This document shows, one piece after another, positions 21,357-33,535 of a DNA stretch of 64,000 bases (the first letter of the stretch is position 1; every line of letters begins with the position of its first letter). A model generated the notes under the pieces. That model had not been told where the DNA came from. It searched no databases and worked only from the letters and a program-made list of their open reading frames with translations. The translations under genes and the position numbers were made by a program. The stretch comes from Dendrobium chrysotoxum (lineage: Eukaryota; Streptophyta; Magnoliopsida; Asparagales; Orchidaceae). Location: assembly GCA_019925795.1 (NCBI GenBank), contig CM034305.1, positions 96,570,433 through 96,634,432 on the forward strand, in the 5' to 3' direction.

Positions 21357-24300
21357 CTGCACAAAGGAAAGCACAGTTGTGAGTGTTAAGCATCTCAGTT
21401 GAACTAGTAGAGTTTAGAATTTTAGTCAAATGACTCAACAATTCTGAAAAAAAAAAAGTACAATAATAAATGGGCTTTTAGCATTCTAGGAGAACCATAA
21501 CTTACACGAGATTTCTCATACACGTAAGAGGAAAGCTTAAATTAGGCTACCATTCAACTTTTCAGTAAAAACTCTGATAGCGTGAAACTTAATTGCTGGG
21601 ATTATAACAAAAACCATCTTTCGTCAGGCAAGTTTATGTCCATGCACGTCCAAAACGGCCAAATCAAGCCCAAAATGAGCTTGAACTGCTTGGACTGATC
21701 CCTAACTAGTTCTACAAATGAACTGATACGTGGATTGTTCATCCTCATCCAGGTAAATTTCCTCCTTGCAATCGCGTGTAGGAGATATAGTGTCCTAGAA
21801 AAGAAAGGTTGATGGAATACAAGGACTAGATCAAGCCCAAAATTATAACAAAATCCAATCCAAATTGAATCCAGAAGAAGCAAAACAATAATATATATTT
21901 AATTTGAATTTCATTATCATACGTGTGTGTGTGAGTTGGGAGCAACACATAAGAAATATGATTTTTTTGGTGGAAAACTAGGAAAGGATAATTGGCTACC
22001 CCGATTGAAATAATTCCACCATTCTAAGTCAATTGTTACAAAAGATGACCTTCCCCATATTTACAGAATACGCTAATTCAATATGACATATATGAACCAT
22101 GGAAGATATACTATAAGGTGAAAATAAAGGAGCGTGAGATGTCAAAATTATCATCAAATGATGATGGGTAGGCTTCGTTGTTTTCTTGATAGGAGAAGAG
22201 ACTGAGCATGTGGTAAGGCAAGTGTTAAACTTAAATGGCTGACAGATGGTGTCGGGTGGTGGAAAATGTGAATATCGATGTTGGTGTGTCGTGTGGTGGT
22301 AGAGCTCTACGATTCTCAAGTATATGAATTCTCTCAACCAAAGGCCCTCCATCGAATGATTAGAACAAGACATATTTATAGATTTTTAAGGAAGCTTTCT
22401 GCTCATTTATATAAAAAATTCGCACTCCATCTAATGAATTGAAAAAGGACACTCTAATCAAATGATGTTTTTGGGGATCTCAATGCATTAATGAACTTAG
22501 ACATGGGTAATCCTAGGCTCATCAGATTCATCTTGTCAAAATACATGTTTTCACATAAGTATGCAAAATTAAAAGACATTTAACACCTCAAATGTCCTGA
22601 AGAAATTTGCAATTATGAATAATTGATTTATACTCGTTTGGATTCAAATCCAAGCATTCTTGGTAATATTGGAATTATCTCATTGAGCCATATTGTCTCA
22701 ACTATAATTTTTTTAGAAATGGAGTTCAAATGATCCTGAAAACAATTTCTAAAGTTTTTAGCCAAAATACTTTGTTGTTTTAAAATTGTCAAAATTCGTG
22801 CTCAATCAAATGAATTTTTAAATGGTGCACTAGTTGGGATTATTCTTTTGTCAATTAATTAGATAGAAATAATAATTTTTTTTTCATAATTTTCCTTTAA
22901 AATTAAGGATATAATGATATATTTATCTTATCTTGATTTAAATTTTGACTTAGTTTAAAAAATATCTCATTTCTATAAATAAGAATAGGGAAACTTGTAT
23001 TTTAATTATATTAAATTAAAAAAATCCTATTATTCCTAATCTTTTAGACATGCTTTCTCCCCTCCAAATACTTCATCTTTCTCTCATGTTGTAAAGACAT
23101 ACATGGATGCTCTTTTCACGGCTCCCTCTTCTAAGCATGTACCCCAATGAAGCCTCACATGTTCTCTTCCTAATTGAGACCCTCCCTCCTTTCTCTAAAC
23201 TCTCTCTAATAGCTCCTCTCATATCCTAAGGGTAGTATTCAAGAAAAGAGACTAGCAATTCAAAAGGCAAACTCAACAGGAGAAAGATGAGGAAGATCAA
23301 GAAGGAGATCCATCATCAAGATAGTCCTCAATTTGGAGTCAAAGCAAAATCCAAAAGGTAAAATACTTCATAGGAATGAACATCCTGAACAGAAATGAAC
23401 AATTTTGTGAGGTCAACTTCCCATTACTACTACAAGGCTACACTACCCCACAATCATTATTTATTGTTATTTCTAGATTTATTTATGTTGATATCCTAGA
23501 TGAAAATGCCAATGAATTTTCTGAATGCTTAGAATCTCTTCACCTTTGCACCTAGAGTAGGCCAATAAGAATTTATAAGGTACATTTCTAATGCTTTTTC
23601 TTAAAGAGACGCACCGTTCTTGTAGTTCTTGTAGCCACCTAGAAATAATGTTGTGCGCTATGGCCATGATGATCCTTATAGAAGATAGAATTTGATTGGT
23701 CACCATTAGAAGGTAAATATGACCCAAAAGCAAATTCTAATTAGCTCACCAAAATAAAGGTTTATGTCACCTTGATGATCTGCACCTTTTGCCAATGTTA
23801 AGCAAACTGGATCTTAACAATTATTTTTGGTGAATTATCAGAAAATGGCCAATGGGAAACAACTTGTTTATGATTAGCAAGAACTGACAAAAATACAAAA
23901 TACCTTTACATATATCTCAGTTGCATACCCCCAACTTATCACACCCTTGGAGCCACTACAAAATCAACGAGTGTTCTAGATCAACAACTCAAGTTAATAT
24001 ATGGATATGCCCGAAACTACTTAAAAAGGCTGAACTGAATCCCAACTAAGAGCCACTTGGTATCAACCTAGGGCAATATATTTATCAGTTGAGCCTAATT
24101 ATATACTCAACTCGGGCTTCGTTTGGAACAGCTTTCTTATTACTTTCTAAAGCAGCTTTCTAGTTCAAAATCTTCTTGAACTAAAAAGCTGCTTTAGAAA
24201 GCTGTAAGAAAGCTATTCCAAATGAAACCTCAATCAGCCTGCAACATGCACTAGATTATGCATTGACTCTTCAAATAATGATGCATTGAATGCAAAGACA

Positions 24301-24828
24301 ACTCCCAAATGGCGTAATGCATGGTCAGGTCAGATCAAACCACTAAAGCACCATACTGATGGTTGGATCTCAGTTTTGAGGTCATTTAAGAGATTGGGCC
24401 CAAAAATTCACTTCGTGGTTCTCATAAGTGGGGAAAATCCTTCTACAGATTCAAAGTAACTGATACTAACATGACAGCATTCAAGTGCGCCCTTTCTGTA
24501 GGAGCTCCAATAATTGCCGAAGAATCTCTAAAATATCTCAGACATGAAAACAAATATAAATGTATTTCAAGATTAAGAAAAGTACAACAGTTGAACACAA
24601 CCTTACAATAAGCGTCACTTAGAAATTGCAAAAACCACTTAGTTTATGATGTATGATGTAAGAAAATACAACATAAATATTAGATGAGAATGAAAAACAT
24701 TTGCAGTGAAACAGAGTAGGAGCATCAAAGGGTAAACACCCGTTTCAAATACTACTACTAGAAAAAAATGCACGTGAACCATTACAGAAGTATGCATGCA
24801 CATATGAATTACAAAATCCACAACTTAC
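21357..24828 (-). other. MED14 intron between the last two exons (3.5 kb)
   Basis: AT-rich intron with one hairpin MITE (24114-24230). No gene or other delimited element is seen. Confidence 0.8.
24114..24230. mobile_element. Hairpin MITE (GTTTGGGACAGC family), best-preserved copy
   Basis: Near-palindrome: GGGCTTCGTTTGGAACAGC on the left, GCTATTCCAAATGAAACCT on the right, core AAAGCAGCTTT...AAAGCTGCTTT. It sits inside a MED14 intron. Confidence 0.7.
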
Positions 24829-25904
24829 CCAACAAAAAAGCGCAAGGCTGGTTGCTCTTGCTCCAAGTTTAGCAGTGCTCCTTCATTATCCTTTAATATT
24901 GAACCCAATATCTCTTTCAGAAGATTAGGCAGCTGTGCAAACAACCACAAGACACCAAGATACTTAAGAATGCCACGTAAAACCTTTTTAAGAGCTGCTA
25001 GTGGGACCCATCCACCACCATAACCTCCATCATCTCCAAGCCCAATAAAAGCAGTATTCAGTTCCCCTCTAACATGTACAGGAACTCCAGTGCCTTGAGC
25101 TATTCGCATCGGTACCCCAGATATACCTGAAGGCATCCCAGATGTTGGTAGCATGCTATTGCTGACGCGATTCAAGTTGCCAGACATCTGGTTTCCAATA
25201 ATTGCTACAGGTCTTGGCATTCCAACACCAGTAACCGGACTAGAACGATTGCCATTAGCTGACAGAGGCTGAACAGCTGAACTTTGCAGAGTATTGCTTA
25301 AACTCAAATGCCCACCACTATGTGTAACCGCAGGAAAATTGGGCTCCAAAGCATTCAAGCCTTGAGCAACATGCTCCATAATAAAAGGCCTAAACTGTGG
25401 GCAGGGTAATGAACCCCCCGATGCCGGCCCTCCCTTTGGTGGCGTCGCTGGTTGCAACCAAACCTGGTCTCCAGCAAAGCAGCGCATATCAACAGCAAAC
25501 CTCTTGCGATATATGATACGAATCCAATATGGGCCTCGCAAGACCACAGAGACATCAATAGGTAGCAGTGAGCTGGGAACAATTCCTGAAACACATCTTC
25601 CAGCAGCAGACAGAGTTGCTGCATTGTGAATATTGTGACTACTAAGAGGAGCTGCAACGGAAGTTCCTGTTGAGGCTGCTGGAGATACAGGCATAACAAC
25701 ATTGGATATAGATGAATTAGGGAGAAATCCCTGTGATGGCAAATAACTTCCTTGCTTTGAAATGGGAGAGGGACCAGTAGATACAGGACCAGACATCCTA
25801 GCAGGAGGTATAGCAGCAGCAAGAGCGAGCAAGGGTCCTGCAGTTAACATGATGCAATCCAAGAATGATGCAACATCACCTCCATTGATGAAGTCCTCCA
25901 AGAA
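24829..25904 (-). CDS. MED14: MED14, penultimate exon
   Basis: Starts FLEDFINGGDVASFLDCIML after acceptor ATGCAG and ends ALRFFVG with donor GTAAGT at 24828, two bases into the next Gly codon. It contains a Ser/Pro/Gly-rich variable linker, then conserved IVPSSLLPIDVSVVLRGPYW, IRIIYRKRFAVDMRCFAGDQ, VWLQPATPPKGG and GGYGGGWVPLAALKKVLRGI. MED14 joins the head, middle and tail modules of Mediator. This part belongs to the C-terminal half that contacts the tail. No stop or frameshift is seen. Confidence 0.95.
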
Positions 25905-26890
25905 CTGCATGAAACAAAAAAAAAAAGCCAGTGTAGGACCGCCTCCAATGATAGATATGCAAAACTGAATTATAGATAACATTATAATCATTAAAATTGT
26001 CTAATATAGCATGCTAGACAATAGATTACCAGAAGTATAACATTGGTATTCTAAACTAAAATAGTGTTGTAGTATTATTTTGGGGTATGCAAAATCAACA
26101 GCAACAACAATAATGTTGATGGAAAAATCCATGTTTTTTCTAGTTAGAAACATCACATCAAGGACTAATTAATGTGCAGTTTTTTTCTTCTTCTTTTTTT
26201 TTTGCATTGATTTATTTTATTTCATATTTCTATTTTGGAGGGCATGTTAGTGATTATGGTCAAGAAAGATTGTATTGAGGAAAAAAAGGCCGTATTTTAT
26301 TTCCTAACTTTATGTTAGGTTATATGGTTGTAATGTTTCAATCTTGTTTCAGTGTTTGTTAGTTTTCATAAAAGGTTGGGAAGGCTATAGTGAACTGCTT
26401 TATTTTATTTATTTTTTATTAGTTGGTTTTTTTTTATTTCTATTTTGGAGGATATAGATAATGATGATGGATTGATAGTTGAGAAGATTTTTATTGGCTA
26501 AGAAAGTTTGTATTTTCTTTCCTAACGTCAGGATGGGTTACATGTTTGTCATGAATTTAGTCTTTGATTCGATTAAGGACAATTCTCATTAAAATTTTGA
26601 GAGGTTATGGTAGACAGTATCATTTCTTCATTTATGATGCATGGCATTATTAGAAAATCGTAGTATTTGAAGGTATATGTTCATTGGATGTGATTGGAGG
26701 ATATTGGTTATAGTTGGATAGTTAGGATGGATTGGTTTAGTTGTTTCTTGTAGTGGACTATGTTAGTTGCAGTTTAAGTGTTCAGGCAATGGAGTTTGGA
26801 ATTGTTCATTCAATTATAAGTGGTTTTTTGAAATTACTCATTCAATTATAAGTGTTGATTTCGATTTCTTTTTTGTTACATAAGGGAGGG

Positions 26891-28852
26891 TGATGCAGGA
26901 CATATATGAAAAGACGATTTAAATAAGGAGTTTGCACGTTTAATTGATCCAGAGCAACTTAATTGGAACTTGATATTGATTTAAACAATGATTTAAAACA
27001 CAAAGAGCGGTAAACACGAGCTTAGGCCAAGCTACTTGCGTAAAGTAAAAGCCATAAAACAATCAATTATTCATAACGTTGCATACGTGAATGGCTTCAA
27101 CAAGAAATCCCTAATATAACAATAAGAATAGTGCTATGAAAGATCTCTTACACTCTTCCTGCTAAACACTAAGCTTTTAGCGGAGTTTGACAAGATTTTG
27201 CATGAATCAAATAAACCACAAGCAAGGATCGACGAAGGAAGTAAGAGAGAAAGAAAGAGTTCACCCTTTGCTATGATTCAACCTTCTCGCAAGCTTGGAC
27301 AGCAGTTGGTGACGTCTTTGACGGCTCGGAAGCAACAACTCCACGCTCGAACCTTGGGACAACGAATATCCAACCTGGGACAATGGTTCCGGCCAGTTCC
27401 GGGCAGCAACGGGTGGATTTGCGAAGAGCAGGACAGCAGTTTTCTGGTTCCTTGCAATCTAGACAGCAGTTCTTTGTTCCATGCAAATCTGGACAGCAAT
27501 CAGGTTCTTCCGGGTGAGGGTTCAGTGCAGGGAAACATGCAGAACTTGGGGAACAGCTGCTAGGAGGCCTTCCTGAACAATTCTTCTTGCTGATTTTGAC
27601 ATTTCTGGATAGGGGACAGCAACGTGAACTCCTACAATCAGCTGGACAGCAATTGAGATTGCTGGGAAACCTGAAACAGCCCTTGGAGAACTTCTAAACA
27701 GCAGGAACTTGTTGTTGGCAGTAGATTTTGGGGGCAGGATTTCCAATCGGATGGGGAAAAGAAGGGATTTAGGGCAGGAAGCTTAGCACAGATGCTAGGG
27801 GAAAGGGTTGGGTAGGGGACATTAGATTTGGAAGTATTTCCAAAGGTGAGGGGGCTGATTATTGGAAAGAAATAAAGAGGTGGGCTCTTGGGAGATTTCG
27901 GCCTAGGAGAGAGGGAGAGGGGAGTATGTGGCTAGATTCAATGTATCTTAGTATTAAGGCAATAACCAATCAATCAATTTAGATTTAACTCAATTGAATT
28001 AATTAAGTGCCTTACTATAAATAGGATTCATGAAATAGGAAAGGATTTAAATAATTAATTCAGATTTTAGAACTAATTGATTTAATTAATAGACCTTTCC
28101 AAAAATAGGATTAACGGAAATAGAAAGGGTTATTACTCAATTAATTCCGATTTGAATTAATTGATTCAATTAAGATCCTTTCCTAAAATAAATTCAAGCA
28201 TTAGGAAAGATTTAGAAGACAAAGTTGAATTATTTCTAATTCAAATTCTTTCCAAATATTGGATGGGGTAAATAAGGAAAGTGGGATTTTAGGAAACAAT
28301 TTGAGAAGGGAAAGATGGGGAGAGGCCGGCGGCTTGGTGGTGGAGAGGAAGGGCCGGTGGTGGTGGTGGTGTGGCTTGGGTGGACCGTGGGAGGAGGGGA
28401 GAAGGGGGGGGGGGGGGGGGGGGGGGGGGGGCGGCGGTGTTGAAGAGGGAGGTTGGCCGTGGGCTAGGGAAAAGAAAATAGGGAAAAAGGAAAGAAGAGA
28501 AAAGCACACTATGATACTAACCACGAATCCGGACTCCTCCAAGATTGGTGGGTGATCCAATTTCCCTTCCTAGGGATTTCTCCAAAGCTCTCTCCTAGAA
28601 CTCTCCAAAGAACACATGTGCAGGAAATTTTTTTATAATTCATTCATTGCCCTCTCCAAAGGAAGAGGGTGGCTTTAAATAGCCCAAAAACATGAAGGAA
28701 AATAACAACGACAAAATTGCCCCTAGGGCATACATAAGACAAAGCCCTCAAGTGAGGGTAGAAAAGGAAAAGAACAATAATAAATCAAATACATGAAATA
28801 GAGCAAAATAAATAAGCATAATCGTAGCCGTCGATCTCTGATGTCCTCATCA
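26891..28852 (-). repeat. Left LTR (3' LTR by element orientation) of element 1
   Basis: 1,962 bp. Contains many GGACAGCA-like motifs (27297-27700), a G28 run (28404-28431) and a GC-rich GGCCGGCGG segment. Its boundary TGA, read on the minus strand, doubles as the stop codon of the internal ORF. Confidence 0.95.
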
Positions 28853-31501
28853 TTCTCCCCGGGTGGGAGAAAACTCGACTCCGTCGAGTGGGTGTCTAGA
28901 GAACTTCCGTGCATCTGGGTCAATCTGCTGAAACTCCTCGCGGTCTAACCAGGTGCCCTCTGACTCGGGCTTGCTCCTCCACCTTATCAAATACCTTCTC
29001 TGACCAACCTCTTTTGCGGAATTAATATCATCATTTAAAATCATGCCAACTTTCTCCGCTATAGGTATTTCAGAAACATTTGGGAGTGGAGGTAAGCTTG
29101 GGTTCTCACAAGGTGGGGTCACACAAGGTTCAAATTGAAGTGGATTTAGTGGGTCACACTCCAGATCCTCATAGACAACCAGATCTTTTATGTTAAAGGA
29201 GGGATTAATGTCAAATTCTGCAAGCAGATCCACCCCATATGCATTGTCCCTGATTCTCTTGATTATTTTGAATAGCCCCACACTTTCAGCATGTAACTTC
29301 CTAACAGTTCCTTGTGGGAACCATTCCAGACGAATCTGCACCATCACTGAGTTACCAACCTCTAAAGTTTCAAATCCTTGTTTAAAGTCAACATGAAGCT
29401 TATAATTAATGTTGCTCTGCTCAATTTCGTGTGCAATTTCCTTATATAAATCATGCAAATGCAACGCACATGTAGATGCAGACTCAAAAATTCTATACCT
29501 AGGACACATGGGTATGAGACCTATCATCGACCTAGGTGTGAACCCATAAACATCTTTGGTGGAACTTAAACCAGTGGGGCAGGTCATCGAATCAGGGCAG
29601 GTGAACTCGACTGTGGGGAGTTTGGATAGGGGGGCTCCAGGGGCTGGGTCTAAATCATATGGGATGTCTCTAATCGGAAGCAAAGGATCGGGAAGATCAT
29701 CAGGGGTGACCGCAACAAGTCTACTCGATATGGGCTGACTCACCTGAGGGACAGAATTGTTAGACTCAACGGAAGTCTCAAGATCTACTAAGATGTGTAA
29801 AGGGGTGCTCTGGGTTATGGCGGCAATCAGGTTTAGTCCCTTCTTGGCTTTGATAGGGTTGGATTCATGGTCATCTGTAACCCGAGGTTGTAATGGCAAG
29901 AGCTTGATCTTTTTGCCATCATGTTCAAACACGCAGATGTTTGAACGACCATAGATGTGGACATCATTGTCAAATAGCCAGGGACGACCTAGAAGGATTT
30001 GTCCAACGTTCATAATCAATACATCACACCAAACATTCTCCTTATAATCAGCGAAGGAGATAGGTATGAAACTCCGCTCCTTTACCTCCAAGGCAGTGGT
30101 GTTGACCCAAGCTACCTTATAGGGGTTGGGGTGAGGAACGGTAGACAGGCCAAGCTTTGACACCATGCTGGAGGAGACAGCATTGATACAACTGCCACTA
30201 TCCACGACGACTTTACACTTATCCTTGATTTTGGTGTAGGTGTGGAAGATCGTAGTCCTACGCCAGTCGTCGGTGGCAACGGGTTGTGACAGTGCACATT
30301 TCACCACACAGGTAGGAGAAGTGTCAATTTTCTGAATGTATTTGAGGACAGTAGTGTCCTCATCCTCCTCAAAGAATTCACCATCATTGTCAACTTGGTG
30401 AATTTGGTCAACTTCGGGCTCGAATTCCGACTTAGTGATTTCTTCGATAATCGTGACTTTGTAGGGACTAGAGCACTGAGAGGCGATGTGCCCATACCCC
30501 TGACATCTAAAGCATTTGGTCCCGGGATTGGACCGAGGGGTATCCGGAGTGGGAGGTTTGTTTCTAGAATCAGGTCGGGGTGCAGGAGGACCCGTGGGTG
30601 GTCGGGTAGTACTTCCTGGGGTCGGCTGGGCAGTGGGAGTGTGAGGAGTGGAACTACCTGACGGTCTATAGGAGGGTCTAGAGTCATGTGAGCGGCTCGG
30701 GTGCTGGGAACGGGTCTCCTCTAAGTCAAGTACTAGGCTGTAGGCAGTCTCTAGAGTAGTAACGTTCCGGGCAAAAAGCTCGTTGCGAAGATCCTCTCGC
30801 AACCCGGTACGAAACATAGATAAGATCTGCGCGGGGGTGGTTGAGGTCTCCCCTTTGCAACGGATGAGATAATCGTCAAAGGATGCGATGTAATCCTTGA
30901 CCTGAGTCAACCTATGCCACCTATCCAAGAGCCTAGGGAAGTACGAGGGAGGCAGATACTTCTGCTTAAGCTCTCGCTTCATTGATAACCAATCAGTGAT
31001 GGGGTACTCATTTCGAGACTCCCTAAGGCTTTCTAAGTTTGACCAAAACTGACTAGCCCTACCAAGGAGTTTCATGCTGGCAAAACTGACCTTCCTAGCC
31101 TCGGAGATGTTGTACCACTTAAAGAAACTATCCATACCTTTGATCCAATCCAGAAAGAGCTGGGGATCAAGGGTACCATCGAAAGTGGGTGCATCGACCT
31201 TGATATTTTTCATCAGTGGGAGGTCAGGGTCGTGGTGGTGATCATGTCCGTAGTGGGGAACACGATGAGGGGCTCGAGGTGGTCCCTCATCCAGAAAAGG
31301 ATCGTCCCCGTACATGGAAGGAGGTCTAGATGGGGTGTAAGGAATCGGGTGGCTCCTACCACGCTCTATGGAATCAAATCGGTCAGTGGTGGCCCTACGC
31401 AGTTCAGCTAAATCGGCCTGATTCTCTTTGAGTTGCTGACTAATGGTGTTCATTTTGCCTACCAATAGGTCTAAAGTCCTCCCAAGTTGTTCCGGGTCCA
31501 T
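28850..31501 (-). CDS. Gag-protease-chromodomain fusion ORF of element 1
   Basis: 883 codons, uninterrupted. Residues 1-90: charged N-terminus (MDPEQLGRTLDLLVGKMNTI). About 95-250: retrotransposon Gag domain (FDGTLDPQLFLDWIKGMDSF). About 329-342: CCHC zinc knuckle CFRCQGYGHIASQC. About 430-445: aspartic protease with VVDSGSCINAVSS. Near 628 the frame jumps from the protease-RT linker straight into the end of integrase (LPTVEFTCPDSM, then the GPF/Y-like tail). About 828-860: chromodomain RRYLIRWRSKPESEGTWLDR. Compared with element 2, about 2.0 kb coding for RT, RNase H and most of integrase is absent, joined at a shared Leu-Pro. Gag also lacks four residues present in element 2. Mobility would need enzymes in trans. 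Confidence 0.93.
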   Translation of the reverse strand: MDPEQLGRTLDLLVGKMNTISQQLKENQADLAELRRATTDRFDSIERGRSHPIPYTPSRPPSMYGDDPFLDEGPPRAPHRVPHYGHDHHHDPDLPLMKNIKVDAPTFDGTLDPQLFLDWIKGMDSFFKWYNISEARKVSFASMKLLGRASQFWSNLESLRESRNEYPITDWLSMKRELKQKYLPPSYFPRLLDRWHRLTQVKDYIASFDDYLIRCKGETSTTPAQILSMFRTGLREDLRNELFARNVTTLETAYSLVLDLEETRSQHPSRSHDSRPSYRPSGSSTPHTPTAQPTPGSTTRPPTGPPAPRPDSRNKPPTPDTPRSNPGTKCFRCQGYGHIASQCSSPYKVTIIEEITKSEFEPEVDQIHQVDNDGEFFEEDEDTTVLKYIQKIDTSPTCVVKCALSQPVATDDWRRTTIFHTYTKIKDKCKVVVDSGSCINAVSSSMVSKLGLSTVPHPNPYKVAWVNTTALEVKERSFIPISFADYKENVWCDVLIMNVGQILLGRPWLFDNDVHIYGRSNICVFEHDGKKIKLLPLQPRVTDDHESNPIKAKKGLNLIAAITQSTPLHILVDLETSVESNNSVPQVSQPISSRLVAVTPDDLPDPLLPIRDIPYDLDPAPGAPLSKLPTVEFTCPDSMTCPTGLSSTKDVYGFTPRSMIGLIPMCPRYRIFESASTCALHLHDLYKEIAHEIEQSNINYKLHVDFKQGFETLEVGNSVMVQIRLEWFPQGTVRKLHAESVGLFKIIKRIRDNAYGVDLLAEFDINPSFNIKDLVVYEDLECDPLNPLQFEPCVTPPCENPSLPPLPNVSEIPIAEKVGMILNDDINSAKEVGQRRYLIRWRSKPESEGTWLDREEFQQIDPDARKFSRHPLDGVEFSPTRGE

Positions 31502-31988
31502 TTCTAGTCACTAGGGGACACTTAGGGATGTAATGGGGGAGAAGACAGCACCTAGACACTAGGTTAATATGCTCCTAACACCTCTAAATGAAGTCGAAAT
31601 GGTTAAGACAGCAAACTACAGCAGCGACCTAAGTTGTCTAAGGATTTAGGAAGGTTTCTAGAGTGTGGACAGCAACTTGGTCACTAGTTGAGACTCTCCT
31701 AAAGGCCACACTTGGTGCAGGAACTGCTTAAACAGCAAACTATACTAGTGGTGTGAGTAACCTAATGACTTAAGGGAATCGTAGGGTTGAGGGCAGCACT
31801 AAAACCCCAAAGAAACTAACCCAAAGTACTCTAAATGAGGGCAGGAAATGCGCGGACAGCAAGCACAACAGTGAATTAAAACTAGTTAAATGATGATATG
31901 CATGCAAATACTAAAGACTAAAGTTAGGCAACACCCTAGGATGACTTTTAGTACATGTTATGCATGTCTACCATGCTCTGATACCAGA
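31502..31988 (-). other. Leader between primer-binding site and Gag of element 1
   Basis: Untranslated leader containing about six copies of GACAGCA-like motifs (plus strand), the same motif that is dense in the LTRs. The primer-binding site TGGTATCAGAGCATGG (minus strand) is at 31971-31986. Confidence 0.8.
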
Positions 31989-33501
31989 TGATGCAGGACA
32001 TATATGAAAAGACGATTTAAATAAGGAGTTTGCACGTTTAATTGATCCAGAGCAACTTAATTGGAACTTGATATTGATTTAAACAATGATTTAAAACACA
32101 AAGAGCGGTAAACACGAGCTTAGGCCAAGCTACTTGCGTAAAGTAAAAGCCATAAAACAATCAATTATTCATAACGTTGCATACGTGAATGGCTTCAACA
32201 AGAAATCCCTAATATAACAATAAGAATAGTGCTATGAAAGATCTCTTACACTCTTCCTACTAAACACTAAGCTTTTAGCGGAGTTTGACAAGATTTTGCA
32301 TGAATCAAATAAACCACAAGCAAGGATCGACGAAGGAAGTAAGAGAGAAAGAAAGAGTTCACCCTTTGCTATGATTCAACCTTCTCGCAAGCTTGGACAG
32401 CAGTTGGTGACGTCTTTGACGGCTCGGAAGCAACAACTCCACGCTCGAACCTTGGGACAACGAATATCCAACCTGGGATAATGGTTCCGGCCAGTTCCGG
32501 GCAGCAACGGGTGGATTTGCGAAGAGCAGGACAGCAGTTTTCTGGTTCCTTGCAATCTAGATAGCAGTTCTTTGTTCCATGCAAATCTGGACAGCAATCA
32601 GGTTCTTCCGGGTGAGGGTTCAGTGCAGGGAAACATGCAGAACTTGGGGAACAGCTGCTAGGAGGCCTTTCTGAACAATTCTTCTTGCTGATTTTGACAT
32701 TTTTGGATAGGGGACAGCAACGTGAACTCCTACAATCAGCTGGACAGCAATTGAGATTGCTGGGAAACCTGTAACAGCCCTTGGAGAACTTCTAAACAGC
32801 AGGAACTTGTTGTTGGCAGCAGATTTTGGGGGCAGGATTTCCAATCGGATGGGGAAAAGAAGGGATTTAGGGCAGGAAGCTTAGCACAGATGCTAGGGGA
32901 AAGGGTTGGGTAGGGGACATTAGATTTGGAAGTATTTCCAAAGGTGAGGGGGCTAATTATTGGAAAGAAATAAAGAGGTGGGCTCTTGGGAGATTTCGGC
33001 CTAGGAGAGAGGGAGAGGGGAGTATGTGGCTAGATTCAATGTATCTTAGTATTAAGGCAATAACCAATCAATCAATTTAGATTTAAATCAATTGAATTAA
33101 TTAAGTGCCTTACTATAAATAGGATTCATGAAATAGGAAAGGATTTAAATAATTAATTCAGATTTTGGAACTAATTGATTTAATTAATAGACCTTTCCAA
33201 AAATAGGATTAACGGAAATAGAAAGGGTTATTACTCAATTAATTCCGATTTGAATTAATTGATTCAATTAAGATCCTTTCCTAAAATAAATTCAAGCATT
33301 AGGAAAGATTTGGAAGACAAAGTTGAATTATTTCTAATTCAAATTCTTTCCAAATATTGGATGGGGTAAATAAGGAAAGTGGGATTTTAGGAAACAATTT
33401 GAGAAGGGAAAGATGGGGAGAGGCCGGCGGCTTGGTGGTGGAGAGGAAGGGCCGGTGGTGGTGGTGGTGTGGCTTGGGTGGACCGTGGGAGGAGGGGAGA
33501 A

Positions 33502-33535
<34 letters not shown>

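Noticed and set aside
28201..28560. Polyproline and polyglycine ORFs around the G28 and G34 runs (also 33299-33664)
   Set aside because: They come from homopolymers within the chromovirus LTRs, are open on both strands, and change with run length.
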